Below are positions 35,748 to 44,484 of a stretch of DNA of 64,000 bases, piece by piece. The notes under the pieces are model-generated. The model saw only the letters and a list, made by a program, of their open reading frames with translations, was not told the origin of the DNA and searched no databases. The first letter of the stretch is position 1, and each line of letters opens with the position of its first letter. The DNA is from Oscillospiraceae bacterium (lineage in GTDB: Bacteria > Bacillota > Clostridia > Oscillospirales > Oscillospiraceae), in contig CACYYN010000036.1 in assembly GCA_902778665.1 (NCBI GenBank), positions 1 to 64,000 of the forward strand, given 5' to 3'. The position numbers and the translations under genes are program-made.

Positions 35748-37871
35748 ATGATTATCAAACACAGAGAATTCCCCAACTACCGTAAATTTGAAATGACTTA
35801 TGAAGGTCGTCCTCTCAAGATGGAGGTCGGCAAGCTGGCAGAGCTTTGCAACGCGGCAGTGCTCGTCACCTACGGCGAGACCGTGGTGCTGGTTACCTGT
35901 ACTGCTTCCGCCCGTCCGAAAGATGGTATCGACTATTTCCCCCTCTCCGTTGACTTCAACGAGAAGCTCTACGCTGTGGGCAGAATTCCCGGCAGCTTCC
36001 AGCGCCGTGAGGGCAAGCCCAGTCTCCCCGCAGTGCTGGCTTCCCGCCTGATTGACCGCCCCATGCGCCCCCTTTTCCCCAGCGACCTGCGCAACGACGT
36101 GGTTATCGCCTGTGAGGTCCTCTCCGTTGACCGCGACTGCTCCCCGGAGATCACCGCCATGATCGGCGCCTCCGCAGCTGTCTCCATTTCTGATGTCCCC
36201 TTTAACGGCCCTATCGCCGGCATCGTGCTGGGCTGGGACGGTGAGAAGTATCTCTTCAACCCCACCGCAGAACAGCGCAAGACCAACCGGATGACCACCA
36301 CTGTGGCAGCCACCCACAAGAAGATCGTTATGATCGAGTCTGAAGCCGACCAGGTGCCCGATGAGGTAATGTATGAAGGCATCGTTCAGGCGCATGAGCA
36401 CCTGCAGCCCGTTCTTGATCTGATCGACAAGATGGTGGAAGAGATCGGCAAGCCGAAGTTTGAATATGACCACGCAGCATTCGACGATGAGCTCTTCGAG
36501 AAGCTGGTGGAGAACGAATTCGAAGGCATGGAATACTGCCTGGATACCGACGATAAGAATGTCCGCGAAGCCCGCGTCAACGAGTGGATCACTGCCATGC
36601 AGGAGAAGTATGAAGCAGACCATCCGGATATGATGCAGTACATGGACGAGATCATCTACAAGTTCCAGAAGAAGGTCGTGAAAAAGTGGCTGCTGAAGGG
36701 CAAGCGTGTTGACGGCCGTGCCATGAATGAGATCCGTCCGCTTGCAGCGGAAGTCGGCGTTCTGCCCCAGGTGCACGGCTCCGGCCTGTTTACCCGCGGC
36801 CAGACCCAGGTTCTCTCCGTTGCAACCCTCGCCACGCTCTCTGAGTCCCAGAAGCTGGATACCATCTGGGAAGAGGAAGAGAAGCGCTTTATGCATCACT
36901 ACAATATGCCCTCCTACTCCACCGGCGAGGCACGTGCCAGCCGGAGTACTGGCAGGCGTGAATACGGCCACGGTGCTCTGGTAGAGAAGGCTCTTGAATG
37001 CGTTATCCCCGATGTGGAAGACTTCCCCTACACCATTCGTGTAGTTTCCGAAGTTCTCTCCTCTAACGGCTCCACCTCTCAGGGCTCCATCTGTGGCACG
37101 ACACTGGCTCTGATGGATGCGGGCGTGCCCATCAAGGCGCCCGTCGCCGGCATCTCCTGCGGCCTGATTCAGGACGGGGATGATTTCACCACCTTCATCG
37201 ACATCCAGGGCATTGAAGACTTCCACGGCGAAATGGACTTCAAAGTAGCCGGTACAACCAAGGGTATCACTGCCATCCAGATGGATCTGAAGAATGACGG
37301 TCTGAAGCATGAGATCGTGAAAGAAGCCTTCGCCATCACCAGAGAAGCCCGCCTGCAGATCCTCGACGAAATCCTCCTCAAGGCAATTCCGGAGCCGCGG
37401 CATGAGCTGGCTAAGACCGCCCCGAAGATGATCCAGATGTCTATCAACCCGGACAAGATCCGCGAAGTCATCGGCTCCGGCGGCAAAGTCATCCAGAAGA
37501 TCACTGCTGACACCGGCTGCAAGATCGACATCGACGATGACGGCACCATTTATATTGCCTCCAAGGATATTGAAGCCTGCCGCGTTGCCCGCCAGACCAT
37601 TGAAGACATCGTTTTTGAACCGGAAGCCGGCAAGATCTACGAAGGCAAAGTTGTCCGTATTATCTCCAACCTCGGCGCATTCATCGAGATCAAACCGGGT
37701 AAGGACGCTATGTGCCACATCAAGGACCTGGAGTTCAAACGCACCGAGAAGGTTGAAGATGTGCTCAAGCTTGGCGACACCACTAAGGTCAAGTTCCTCG
37801 GCATTGATGAAAAAGGCCGCTGGAATGTCAGCCGCAAGGAAGCTCTTAAAGAGCTCGGCCTGGACAAGTAA
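35748..37871 (+). CDS. pnp: Polyribonucleotide nucleotidyltransferase
   Basis: 707 residues, full length. It degrades RNA 3' to 5' using phosphate. Two RNase PH domains flank a helical linker; the second holds the active-site region with FMHHYNMP, PPYSTGE-like SYSTGEA, GRREYGHGALVEKAL and SNGSTSQGSICG. A KH domain (VIGSGGKVIQKI, about 565-576) and an S1 domain (GKVVRIISNLGAFIEI) end the protein. AAGGAG lies at 35733-35738. Confidence 0.98.
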   Translation: MIIKHREFPNYRKFEMTYEGRPLKMEVGKLAELCNAAVLVTYGETVVLVTCTASARPKDGIDYFPLSVDFNEKLYAVGRIPGSFQRREGKPSLPAVLASRLIDRPMRPLFPSDLRNDVVIACEVLSVDRDCSPEITAMIGASAAVSISDVPFNGPIAGIVLGWDGEKYLFNPTAEQRKTNRMTTTVAATHKKIVMIESEADQVPDEVMYEGIVQAHEHLQPVLDLIDKMVEEIGKPKFEYDHAAFDDELFEKLVENEFEGMEYCLDTDDKNVREARVNEWITAMQEKYEADHPDMMQYMDEIIYKFQKKVVKKWLLKGKRVDGRAMNEIRPLAAEVGVLPQVHGSGLFTRGQTQVLSVATLATLSESQKLDTIWEEEEKRFMHHYNMPSYSTGEARASRSTGRREYGHGALVEKALECVIPDVEDFPYTIRVVSEVLSSNGSTSQGSICGTTLALMDAGVPIKAPVAGISCGLIQDGDDFTTFIDIQGIEDFHGEMDFKVAGTTKGITAIQMDLKNDGLKHEIVKEAFAITREARLQILDEILLKAIPEPRHELAKTAPKMIQMSINPDKIREVIGSGGKVIQKITADTGCKIDIDDDGTIYIASKDIEACRVARQTIEDIVFEPEAGKIYEGKVVRIISNLGAFIEIKPGKDAMCHIKDLEFKRTEKVEDVLKLGDTTKVKFLGIDEKGRWNVSRKEALKELGLDK

Positions 37872-37902
37872 AACCTTAAAAAACGCAATACCATAAACAG
37901 AG

Positions 37903-37937
37903 CGGAAGCGGTTCCATTTTGAACCGCTTCCGTTTTT
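37903..37937 (+). terminator. pnp terminator
   Basis: A perfect 12-bp stem, CGGAAGCGGTTC (37903-37914) with GAACCGCTTCCG (37921-37932), is followed by TTTTT. Confidence 0.95.
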
Positions 37938-37955
37938 GGTACACTGTGTTTCTTT

Positions 37956-38621
37956 TTATTGTTCCTCTTCTTCCGGCTCCTCCGGGTCGGGCTCATCGCT
38001 TTCCTTTGTCAGTCCGCCGCCCAGCTTGGTGAAAACCGGCTCAATGAAAAGGCTCCACAGCAGCATCAGGCAGGCAGGGGCAAAGAAAACAGGAAAAATG
38101 TAGTTGACGCACAGCACGGCAACCTGACCCGTCAGCAGCACCAGTACAACAGACCGGGGCAGATAGCCGACGGAGAGCTTCAGAGCAGTGAGGTTGAGAT
38201 CCTTCCACTTGTATATAAAGCGTGAGAGCACAGGAAAGCACCAGCAGGCGGCACCACAGGGCATTACCATAATAACATAGTATGCCGCTGATGCCATGAG
38301 AGCTGTGCGGGAGTTCTGTTCTCCCATTGCACGCAGCAGGGCGAGAGACCAGAACCCGAAACCGAGCACAAACAGCCACAGCACTGTGGAAAGAATTGAT
38401 GTGCCCAGATCTGCCCGAAGGGTTCGGAAAAAACGCTTGTATGGTCCCGCGTACTGGTATCGGATACAGCGTACTACAGAGTCATACAGTGCCGTGGTGG
38501 CAGGTCCGATGGTTACGATCGGCAGACAGCAGAATAACCAGATCACGCTGAGACCGAAAATGTCCGTCACGGTGTTGAGAATGCGCCAGAGCTTGCCCTC
38601 CGGACTGAAGATGTTTTTCAT
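37956..38621 (-). CDS. DUF624 (YesL-type) membrane protein
   Basis: 221 residues with about five membrane spans and an acidic tail of Glu and Asp. The N-terminus (FGLSVIWLFCCLPIVTIGPATTALYD) is the hallmark of DUF624/YesL proteins, which commonly sit beside carbohydrate ABC importers in Bacillota. Function unknown; a link to sugar-importer operons is an established association. It overlaps the SGNH gene by four bases and ends the minus-strand sialic acid operon. Confidence 0.9.
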   Translation of the reverse strand: MKNIFSPEGKLWRILNTVTDIFGLSVIWLFCCLPIVTIGPATTALYDSVVRCIRYQYAGPYKRFFRTLRADLGTSILSTVLWLFVLGFGFWSLALLRAMGEQNSRTALMASAAYYVIMVMPCGAACWCFPVLSRFIYKWKDLNLTALKLSVGYLPRSVVLVLLTGQVAVLCVNYIFPVFFAPACLMLLWSLFIEPVFTKLGGGLTKESDEPDPEEPEEEEQ

Positions 38622-39268
38622 GGGAGAAGAGTCGGCACCAGCTCGGCAAGCTTTTCTGCCAGCTGCGCATGGCCTTTGCGGCTCAGGTGAGTAAAGTCAA
38701 CCGTATTGAACTCCGCAATACCCTCAGCATCCAGGAAGGCGCATTTGCTCGCCTTTGCTATGGGTGCAAAGTACTGGGCCAACCTGCTGGACTTCTCTAT
38801 GCAGCAAAGCCCCATCACTTCATCGTGGAAGCCTTCCTTCATCCAGGGCGGGCAGATGACAAGGATATTGGGTTTACCGCAGGACCAGGCGGGCACGGTC
38901 TGTGCTTTGAGTATCAGCCGCTGCAGTCCTACTGCTATGGCTGCCGGGTTTGCGCCGAAGCGTTCCTTACAGTCATTGGTCCCAAGCATAATGATCAGCA
39001 GATCCACCGGCTCGTGGCTCATAAGGCAGGAATAGATGCTGTCCAGGCCGGACATTTTTTCGTGAAGGGCGTCGTCAAAAACGGTGGTGCGGCCGGAGAG
39101 ACCTTCTTCAATCACGTAGTATTCATCCCCGAGGGCTTTCTGCAGCAAACAGGTCCAGCGCTCGTTTTCGGAAAAGCGGTCGGCGTGTGTTTCGGTGTCT
39201 TTGGGATCAGCGCAGTAGCCGTGGGTGTTGGAATCGCCAAAGCAGACAATGTGTTTTTTCATACTCAT
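38618..39268 (-). CDS. SGNH/GDSL esterase
   Basis: 216 residues. Block I FGDSNTHG has Ser13 as nucleophile, block II Gly is in EEGLSGRTT, block III is GTND (96-99), and DFTHLS near the end provides the Asp/His pair. It resembles the small arylesterase/acyltransferase group (IEEGLSGRTTVFDD) more than the larger NanS sialate esterases. In a sialic acid operon, removal of O-acetyl groups from sialic acid is a reasonable inference. No signal peptide is seen, so it acts in the cytoplasm. A second ATG at 39262 is a possible start. Confidence 0.87.
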   Translation of the reverse strand: MSMKKHIVCFGDSNTHGYCADPKDTETHADRFSENERWTCLLQKALGDEYYVIEEGLSGRTTVFDDALHEKMSGLDSIYSCLMSHEPVDLLIIMLGTNDCKERFGANPAAIAVGLQRLILKAQTVPAWSCGKPNILVICPPWMKEGFHDEVMGLCCIEKSSRLAQYFAPIAKASKCAFLDAEGIAEFNTVDFTHLSRKGHAQLAEKLAELVPTLLP

Positions 39269-39301
39269 TTTTTATTGATTCTCCGTTTCTTTGTCGCGGG
39301 T

Positions 39302-40687
39302 TTATGCTTCGGGCAGAGATGCCGCCGCAGCACTTTGTCCCACACGGCGGAACTTCTCATCCGGCAGAGCGAGATGGATTTTCTCATTCAGAACGGGATA
39401 GTCCTCCGCCAATACCGTCTTACAGGTTTCCAGCAGCAGATCACCGCCTTTGCCGGACATAACGCGCCCCAGCAGCAACACGTGTTTAAAAGCATAGAGG
39501 TCATAATAGAGAGCGAGCGTGTGGGCCAGATAGCAGCCAAGGCTCTCATAGACTTTTGCTGCACGCTCGTCCCCATCTTCCATCAGACCCTGCACCACCT
39601 TCAGCTTCTCAGCCGGGGAGAGGGAGGAGTCCAGCATGATGCCGGCACGGGGGGCGAGCTTAATCACGCCGTCCTGGGAGAAGTACTTCACGCCACAGCC
39701 GATATCAAGGCTCCACTCGTCCTGCATGGCGGCAGGGTTGGCATCCACCGGCACAAAGGCCAGCTCGTTGAGCCATCCTGTGATGCATCCGTTGGCATCC
39801 ACATAGCCGCCGGCTTCGGAAGTGCCCATGGCAATACCGAGCACGTTGTTGTCCTCCAGGCTCATGGCACCGGCGAGAGCGGTCACATCTCCGTCGTTGA
39901 CTACGCAGAATGGAATATTTTTCCCGAAGGTGTCCGTGATGGCACGAATGTAGATGTCTTTCACTTTCGCGTCATAAAGATCTTTCGGCACGGCCAGGAA
40001 GAGAGACGCCGACATGGTGCGGTCCTTGATGTAGACGCCTGCAGAGGAGACGCCCACGGCATCCACTCTGGGCATGTGCTCTGCGGCAGACTTCAAAGCG
40101 GAGACAATACCTTCATAGTGATAATCCGGGTCGGGATTGGTCTTTGGGAACCAGACCACCTCTTCGGAATAGACGGTTTCCCCATCGATCACAGCGGAAA
40201 CCTTCCGGTCGCTGCCGCCTGCGTCAAAGCCGATGCGGCAGCCCTCCAGATGTCCGCCCATGGGCTTGGGGCTGTCCTTCGCTTCGGGGAGCGTCTCCGC
40301 AAAGAGCACTTCGAAGGGTTTCTCAAAAATATTCGTGAAATAGTGATAGTCAAAATCCTGCTCTCCGCCGTCGCAGAAGGCGGTGTCATGCAGGTAGTGA
40401 AACATCTCTTCGTTGTCACAATATACTTTATATCCGCCCTTCATCCAAAGCAGCGTCTTGACCAGGCGGCGAATGAAATAGCGGTCCGCCTCTGCCAGCT
40501 CTGCCGTGCCGTGAATGAACGTGCGGCAAACGGCCATCTCACCACCGGCACGTTCCACCGCAATGCCGATGGGCTTTGTTGCCGTCTTCAGGAAGGCCTC
40601 ATTAAAGAGGTGCATCGGGTAAAAATCCGGGTCCAGAACAGGGGAGTGTCTGATCTCTGCGTGAATGCCGTAAACCGAAAGCTTCAT
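39302..40687 (-). CDS. ROK-like sugar kinase with N-terminal extension
   Basis: 461 residues. From about residue 150 it has an actin-like sugar-kinase fold of ROK type: FDAGGSD (154-160) in the phosphate-loop position, SSAGVYI, VVNDGDVTALAGA with the catalytic-type Asp265, and GIAMGTSEAGGYV. The Cys-rich zinc motif typical of ROK proteins is missing; only IGCGVKYF is there. The first 150 residues are not a helix-turn-helix and I do not recognise them. The context suggests N-acetylmannosamine kinase activity in sialic acid breakdown, but the specificity is inference. It is the first gene of the minus-strand operon. Confidence 0.8.
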   Translation of the reverse strand: MKLSVYGIHAEIRHSPVLDPDFYPMHLFNEAFLKTATKPIGIAVERAGGEMAVCRTFIHGTAELAEADRYFIRRLVKTLLWMKGGYKVYCDNEEMFHYLHDTAFCDGGEQDFDYHYFTNIFEKPFEVLFAETLPEAKDSPKPMGGHLEGCRIGFDAGGSDRKVSAVIDGETVYSEEVVWFPKTNPDPDYHYEGIVSALKSAAEHMPRVDAVGVSSAGVYIKDRTMSASLFLAVPKDLYDAKVKDIYIRAITDTFGKNIPFCVVNDGDVTALAGAMSLEDNNVLGIAMGTSEAGGYVDANGCITGWLNELAFVPVDANPAAMQDEWSLDIGCGVKYFSQDGVIKLAPRAGIMLDSSLSPAEKLKVVQGLMEDGDERAAKVYESLGCYLAHTLALYYDLYAFKHVLLLGRVMSGKGGDLLLETCKTVLAEDYPVLNEKIHLALPDEKFRRVGQSAAAASLPEA

Positions 40688-40748
40688 GTTTCAATTCCTC
40701 CAGATAGATAGTAATGATAGGGGGCAGCAGTTTTCAGCCGATGAGGCT

Positions 40749-40777
40749 ATACTACCATTTATGAAAGAGTTTTTCAA
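40749..40777 (-). promoter_or_regulatory. Promoter of the ROK-SGNH-DUF624 operon
   Basis: On the minus strand TTGAAA (40772-40777), 17 bases, TAGTAT (40749-40754). The palindrome at 40762-40776 covers the -35 box and spacer, so a bound regulator would block it. Confidence 0.65.
40762..40776. promoter_or_regulatory. Candidate RpiR operator, copy 1
   Basis: TGAAAGAGTTTTTCA has palindromic arms TGAAA and TTTCA around five bases. It differs from the copy at 42938 at only three central positions. The nearby RpiR gene is the obvious candidate binder. Confidence 0.55.
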
Positions 40778-40813
40778 CAGCAAAAAAAGAAGAAAAATTT
40801 TTTCGTTTCCGTC

Positions 40814-40842
40814 TCGACATGAAAAAACCTCCATGCTATAAT
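40814..40842 (+). promoter_or_regulatory. Promoter of the epimerase-RpiR transcript
   Basis: TCGACA (40814-40819), 17 bases, TATAAT (40837-40842). It lies 52 bases before the epimerase start codon. Confidence 0.8.
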
Positions 40843-40893
40843 AATTTCATCTTATGATCCGCAACAAGATCAGGTTTACCGGAGGTATATCTT

Positions 40894-42023
40894 ATGGAAC
40901 AGAAACAGAAAGAAAAACTGCTTGCCACCCGTGCGTGGATTCGCAAGGAGCTGGACACCTGCATCCATTTCTGGCTGCAGCACGGCATGGACAAAGAGCA
41001 CGGCGGCGTCTACACCTGTCTCGACCGGAAAGGCGAGATCTATTCCACCGACAAAAGCGTGTGGATGCAGGGAAGATGCGGCTGGATTTTTGCTTATCTC
41101 TGCGCCGTTTACGGCAAGCGGGATGAATGGCTGGAGGCGTCAAAATCCTGTCTGGACTTTATGGAAAAATACTGCATCAACCCGGATGCGGAGGGCAGAA
41201 TGTATTTCACCGTCACTGCAGACGGAAAGCCTCTTCGCCAGCGCCGCTATTACTATTCCGAGGCCTTTTATGCGATGGCCAATGCGGAGTATTACGGGAT
41301 CCCACCGGCCTCGGCCCCAAGACCATTCCGGAGACGCGCTCCGGCCGTTCCTTTGGTCTGCCGATGATATATCTGAATGTCACAAGCGTCATGATGCGTA
41401 CCGATCCGGAAGGAAAGGCCCTTTACGAGCAGCGGGCACAGCAGTGTGTGGATGAAATCTTCCGCTACAGCTATCACCCCGAACTCAAGTGCATTCTGGA
41501 AAATGTTGGCCCCAATGGCGAAGCCCGCACGGAGTTTACCGACGGCCGCATTGTCAATCCCGGCCATGATATCGAGGGCGTCTGGTTCCTGCTGGAGCAT
41601 GCAAAGCGCACCGGCGATAAGGAGCTTGTTGCGAAGGCCGAGCAGATTTTTGACTGGGCAATCCACGCCGGTTGGGATAAGGAATACGGCGGGCTGCTGT
41701 ACTTTGTTGACTGCCTGGGTAAGCCGCCCGAGGCATATGAGCATGATATGAAGCTCTGGTGGCCCCATGACGAGATTCTGATCTCCTCCCTGATGCTCTT
41801 CCGGGACACCGGCAAGGAGGAATACCTCGACTGGTTCTACAAAACTCTGGATTACTGCAAGGCTCACTTCTCCGATCCGGAATATGGCGAGTGGTACGGC
41901 TATCTCCGGCGCGATGGCCTGCCCACCATGCCCAGCACCAAGGGATCTACCTTTAAAGGGCCTTTCCATCTGCCGCGCATGCTCATCAATGTAGACTGCA
42001 TGCTCGGTGAACTGACCCGATAA
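40894..42023 (+). pseudogene. N-acylglucosamine 2-epimerase broken by an internal deletion
   Basis: Two halves of one AGE-family protein lie in different frames. The 5' part (40894 to about 41298) encodes the barrel start with STDKSVWMQGRCGWIFAYL and RYYYSEAFYAMANAEYYGI. The 3' part resumes in the +2 frame at about 41298 with DPTGLGPKTIPETRSGRSFGL and runs to 42023 with GHDIEGVWFLLEHA, PHDEILISSLMLF and GPFHLPRMLIN. Between YYGI and DPTG the family normally has roughly 30 more residues. A deletion of about 90-100 bases, not a multiple of three, is therefore inferred at 41296-41301. An intact enzyme would interconvert N-acetylmannosamine and N-acetylglucosamine. An assembly error is the alternative. 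Confidence 0.8.
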
Positions 42024-42043
42024 AACCGGAAAGGAGCCAGCAT

Positions 42044-42913
42044 ATGCCAGATGATTTGACAGAAACCGGCTTCACCCAGAGAATTACCAAAGAATATTAC
42101 AATCTGACAGCGGCAGAAAAGAAGGTTGCCGACTATGTCATTGCTCACCGGGCGGAGGTGCAGAATCTATCTATCACGGAGCTTGCCGGTGATGCGGCTG
42201 TTGCAGAAGCTACGGTTTCCCGCTTTGTGCGAAGGCTGCAGTACCGTGGATATAACGAGTTCCGTATGGAATTGGCACGCTCTGCCATGGCCTCCGCCAG
42301 CGATATGAGCCCTCTCTCCGGCGAGGTGACAGATCGTGACAGCTTTTCCGAAATCATTCGGAAGATCTATACCGCCGATGTGGACGCCATGACGCAGACT
42401 CTGGAGCTCATCGATGAGAAGACCATCAAACACGCCGCAGATCTGATCGAGCGGGCAGACAAGGTGTTTTGCATGGGGCAGGGGGGATCTATGATCCTGG
42501 CTCAGGAGGCAGCGCATCTTTTCACCACCACCAAGAGCAAATACTTTGCCGTGACGGACAACCACACCCAGGCCATCACCGCCTCCACCATGACGGAGAA
42601 GGATGCCATCCTCTATTTTTCCTATTCCGGCGCTACTACCGACATGATGCATACCCTTTCCATTGCCCGGGAGCGGGGTGCCGGCATTATTCTAATCACA
42701 CGCTTTCCCAATGCCCCGGGTGCAAAGCTTGCCGATGTGGTGCTCCAATGCGGCTCCAATGAAAGCCCTCTGCAGCTGGGCTCCGTTGCGGCGAGAATAT
42801 CTCAGATGTATCTGCTGGATGTGCTTTTCTCCGAGGTTTGTCTGCGCAATCTGGATGACTGTCGCCGGGCGCGTCTGGCGATAGCGGAAGCGCTCACGGA
42901 CAAACACCTGTAA
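42044..42913 (+). CDS. RpiR/MurR-family transcriptional regulator
   Basis: 289 residues. The N-terminal helix-turn-helix of RpiR type (YNLTAAEKKVADYVI, then AVAEATVSRFVRRLQYRGYNEF, about 15-70) is followed by a SIS sugar-phosphate-binding domain (KVFCMGQGGSMILAQEAAHLF; YFSYSGATTDMMHTLSIARERG). Members often control sialic acid or amino sugar operons. It sits 20 bases after the broken epimerase gene and probably binds the TGAAA-N5-TTTCA palindromes at 40762 and 42938. Confidence 0.92.
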   Translation: MPDDLTETGFTQRITKEYYNLTAAEKKVADYVIAHRAEVQNLSITELAGDAAVAEATVSRFVRRLQYRGYNEFRMELARSAMASASDMSPLSGEVTDRDSFSEIIRKIYTADVDAMTQTLELIDEKTIKHAADLIERADKVFCMGQGGSMILAQEAAHLFTTTKSKYFAVTDNHTQAITASTMTEKDAILYFSYSGATTDMMHTLSIARERGAGIILITRFPNAPGAKLADVVLQCGSNESPLQLGSVAARISQMYLLDVLFSEVCLRNLDDCRRARLAIAEALTDKHL

Positions 42914-42937
42914 TAAATTTTCAAAAAGATTTAAAAA

Positions 42938-42952
42938 TGAAAATCTTTTTCA
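42938..42952. promoter_or_regulatory. Candidate RpiR operator, copy 2
   Basis: TGAAAATCTTTTTCA, same arms as the copy at 40762. It ends nine bases before the -35 box of the sugar importer promoter. A larger, imperfect repeat AAAAAGATTT/AAATCTTTTT (42923-42950) overlaps it. Confidence 0.55.
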
Positions 42953-42961
42953 AAAAAGGTG

Positions 42962-42990
42962 TTGACAAGAATGTGATTATTCGGTACAAT
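42962..42990 (+). promoter_or_regulatory. Promoter of the sialic acid importer operon
   Basis: TTGACA (42962-42967), 17 bases, TACAAT (42985-42990). The leader to the binding protein start is about 75 bases. Confidence 0.85.
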
Positions 42991-43070
42991 AGACTCAGAT
43001 TTGTTGGATTCAACAGTTACCAGGCTGTATGAATAAAAAGAAACCAAAATTTTTATCGGAGGTACACAAA

Positions 43071-44351
43071 ATGAAGAAATTCCTGGCAATTGTTCTCGCA
43101 CTTTGCATGGTAGCATCTCTCGGCGTTATCGCATGTGCAGAACCCGCAACAGAGATCACCCTCTGGACGTATCCGATCGGCAAATGGGGCAATGCGGAAG
43201 CAGTTGAAGCCCTGATGGCAGATTTTGAAGCCGCCACCGGCATCAAAGTCACTGTTGAGTATCTTGACTACACCAACGGCGACGACCAGGTCAACACCGC
43301 TCTCGAAGGCGGCGCTGCTCCTGACCTCGTCATGGAAGGCCCCGAGCGTCTGGTTGCAAACTGGGGTGCCAAAGGCTACATGGTAGACCTGGCTGACCTC
43401 TGGGATGAGGAAGACCTCGCTCAGGTCAATCCCTCCTGTGTTTCCGCCTGCTTCACCGCTGACGGTGCATGCTATGAGTATCCTGTTGTTATGACGGCTC
43501 ACTGCATGGCTATCAACTACGATGCTTTCAAGGCAGCCGGCGCTGACCAGTATGTAGACGTAGAGTCTCACACCTGGACCACCGAAGGCTTCATCAATGC
43601 TGTCAATGCTCTCTATGAGTACTACGGCGAGCCGGTAGCTGATATCTACTGCTCCGGCCAGGGCGGCGACCAGGGCACCCGTGCCATCGTCAACAACCTC
43701 TATGGCGGCACCTTCACCAATGCTGAGCACACCGCCTACACCGCAGATTCCCCTGAGAACATCAAAGCTCTTGAGCTCCTCCAGAGCCTCGAAGGTGTTT
43801 ACTTCAACGCAGCTGAGAACGGCGGCGAAGAGATCACCGCTTTCCGTCAGGGTTTGCTGAAGATGGCCTTCTGCTGGAACATTGCACAGCAGCTCCCCGG
43901 CGAGACCACCGGCAACCGCACCTATGATGATGAAGAGATCGTCTTCATGAGCTTCCCTGCAGAAGATGGCAAAGCAGCTCTCTGCGGCGGCATCTGGGGC
44001 TTCGGCATCTTCGACAACGGCAATGCTGACAAGATCGAAGCAGCAAAAGAGTTCATCAAGTACTTCTGCGACGGTGACGGCACCGAGGCAGCTGTCAGAG
44101 CAGCAAACTACTTCGCAGTGCGCGATGTAGCCGGCGGCAATGACATCTCCGGCATCTGGGCTGACAACGAGACCATGAATGCTTACAACGTCCTCATGCC
44201 TTACCTGGGCGACTACTACCAGGTTACGGCAGGCTGGGCAACCGCTCGTACCGAGTGGTGGAATATGCTCCAGCGCATCGGTGACGGCGGCGATGTGGCA
44301 ACGGAAGTTGCAACCTTCTGCGCCAATGCCAATGCAGCAGCTGCAGCATAA
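43071..44351 (+). CDS. Sugar ABC solute-binding protein 1
   Basis: 426 residues, family 1 extracellular binding protein. The leader is ambiguous: VIAC at 19-22 can be a lipobox, while ACA before EP at 21-23 would suit signal peptidase I. The mature part has ITLWTYPIGKWGNAEAVEALMADFEAATGIKV (residues about 29-60) and DDQVNTALEGGAAPDLVMEGPER. The start at 43071 follows GGAGG at 43058-43062; the open frame to 43029 is discounted. The lyase gene in the same operon makes N-acetylneuraminate the likely ligand (inference). Confidence 0.92.
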   Translation: MKKFLAIVLALCMVASLGVIACAEPATEITLWTYPIGKWGNAEAVEALMADFEAATGIKVTVEYLDYTNGDDQVNTALEGGAAPDLVMEGPERLVANWGAKGYMVDLADLWDEEDLAQVNPSCVSACFTADGACYEYPVVMTAHCMAINYDAFKAAGADQYVDVESHTWTTEGFINAVNALYEYYGEPVADIYCSGQGGDQGTRAIVNNLYGGTFTNAEHTAYTADSPENIKALELLQSLEGVYFNAAENGGEEITAFRQGLLKMAFCWNIAQQLPGETTGNRTYDDEEIVFMSFPAEDGKAALCGGIWGFGIFDNGNADKIEAAKEFIKYFCDGDGTEAAVRAANYFAVRDVAGGNDISGIWADNETMNAYNVLMPYLGDYYQVTAGWATARTEWWNMLQRIGDGGDVATEVATFCANANAAAAA

Positions 44352-44400
44352 GGCTTAATCGCAAATACCTGAAAAGCTGAACCTTGTAACAAGGGTGCGC

Positions 44401-44436
44401 ACCCTCCCTGTGCAAACGCGCAGGGAGGGTATTTTA
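44401..44436 (+). terminator. Intercistronic hairpin or partial terminator
   Basis: ACCCTCCCTGTGC (44401-44413) pairs with GCGCAGGGAGGGT (44418-44430) around AAAC, followed by ATTTTATT. It lies between the binding protein and permease genes. Partial termination would raise binding protein over permease. Confidence 0.75.
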
Positions 44437-44484
44437 TTGGTTGAAAATACTCTACTGACTCTTTTCTAAGAAAGGGACATGGTT

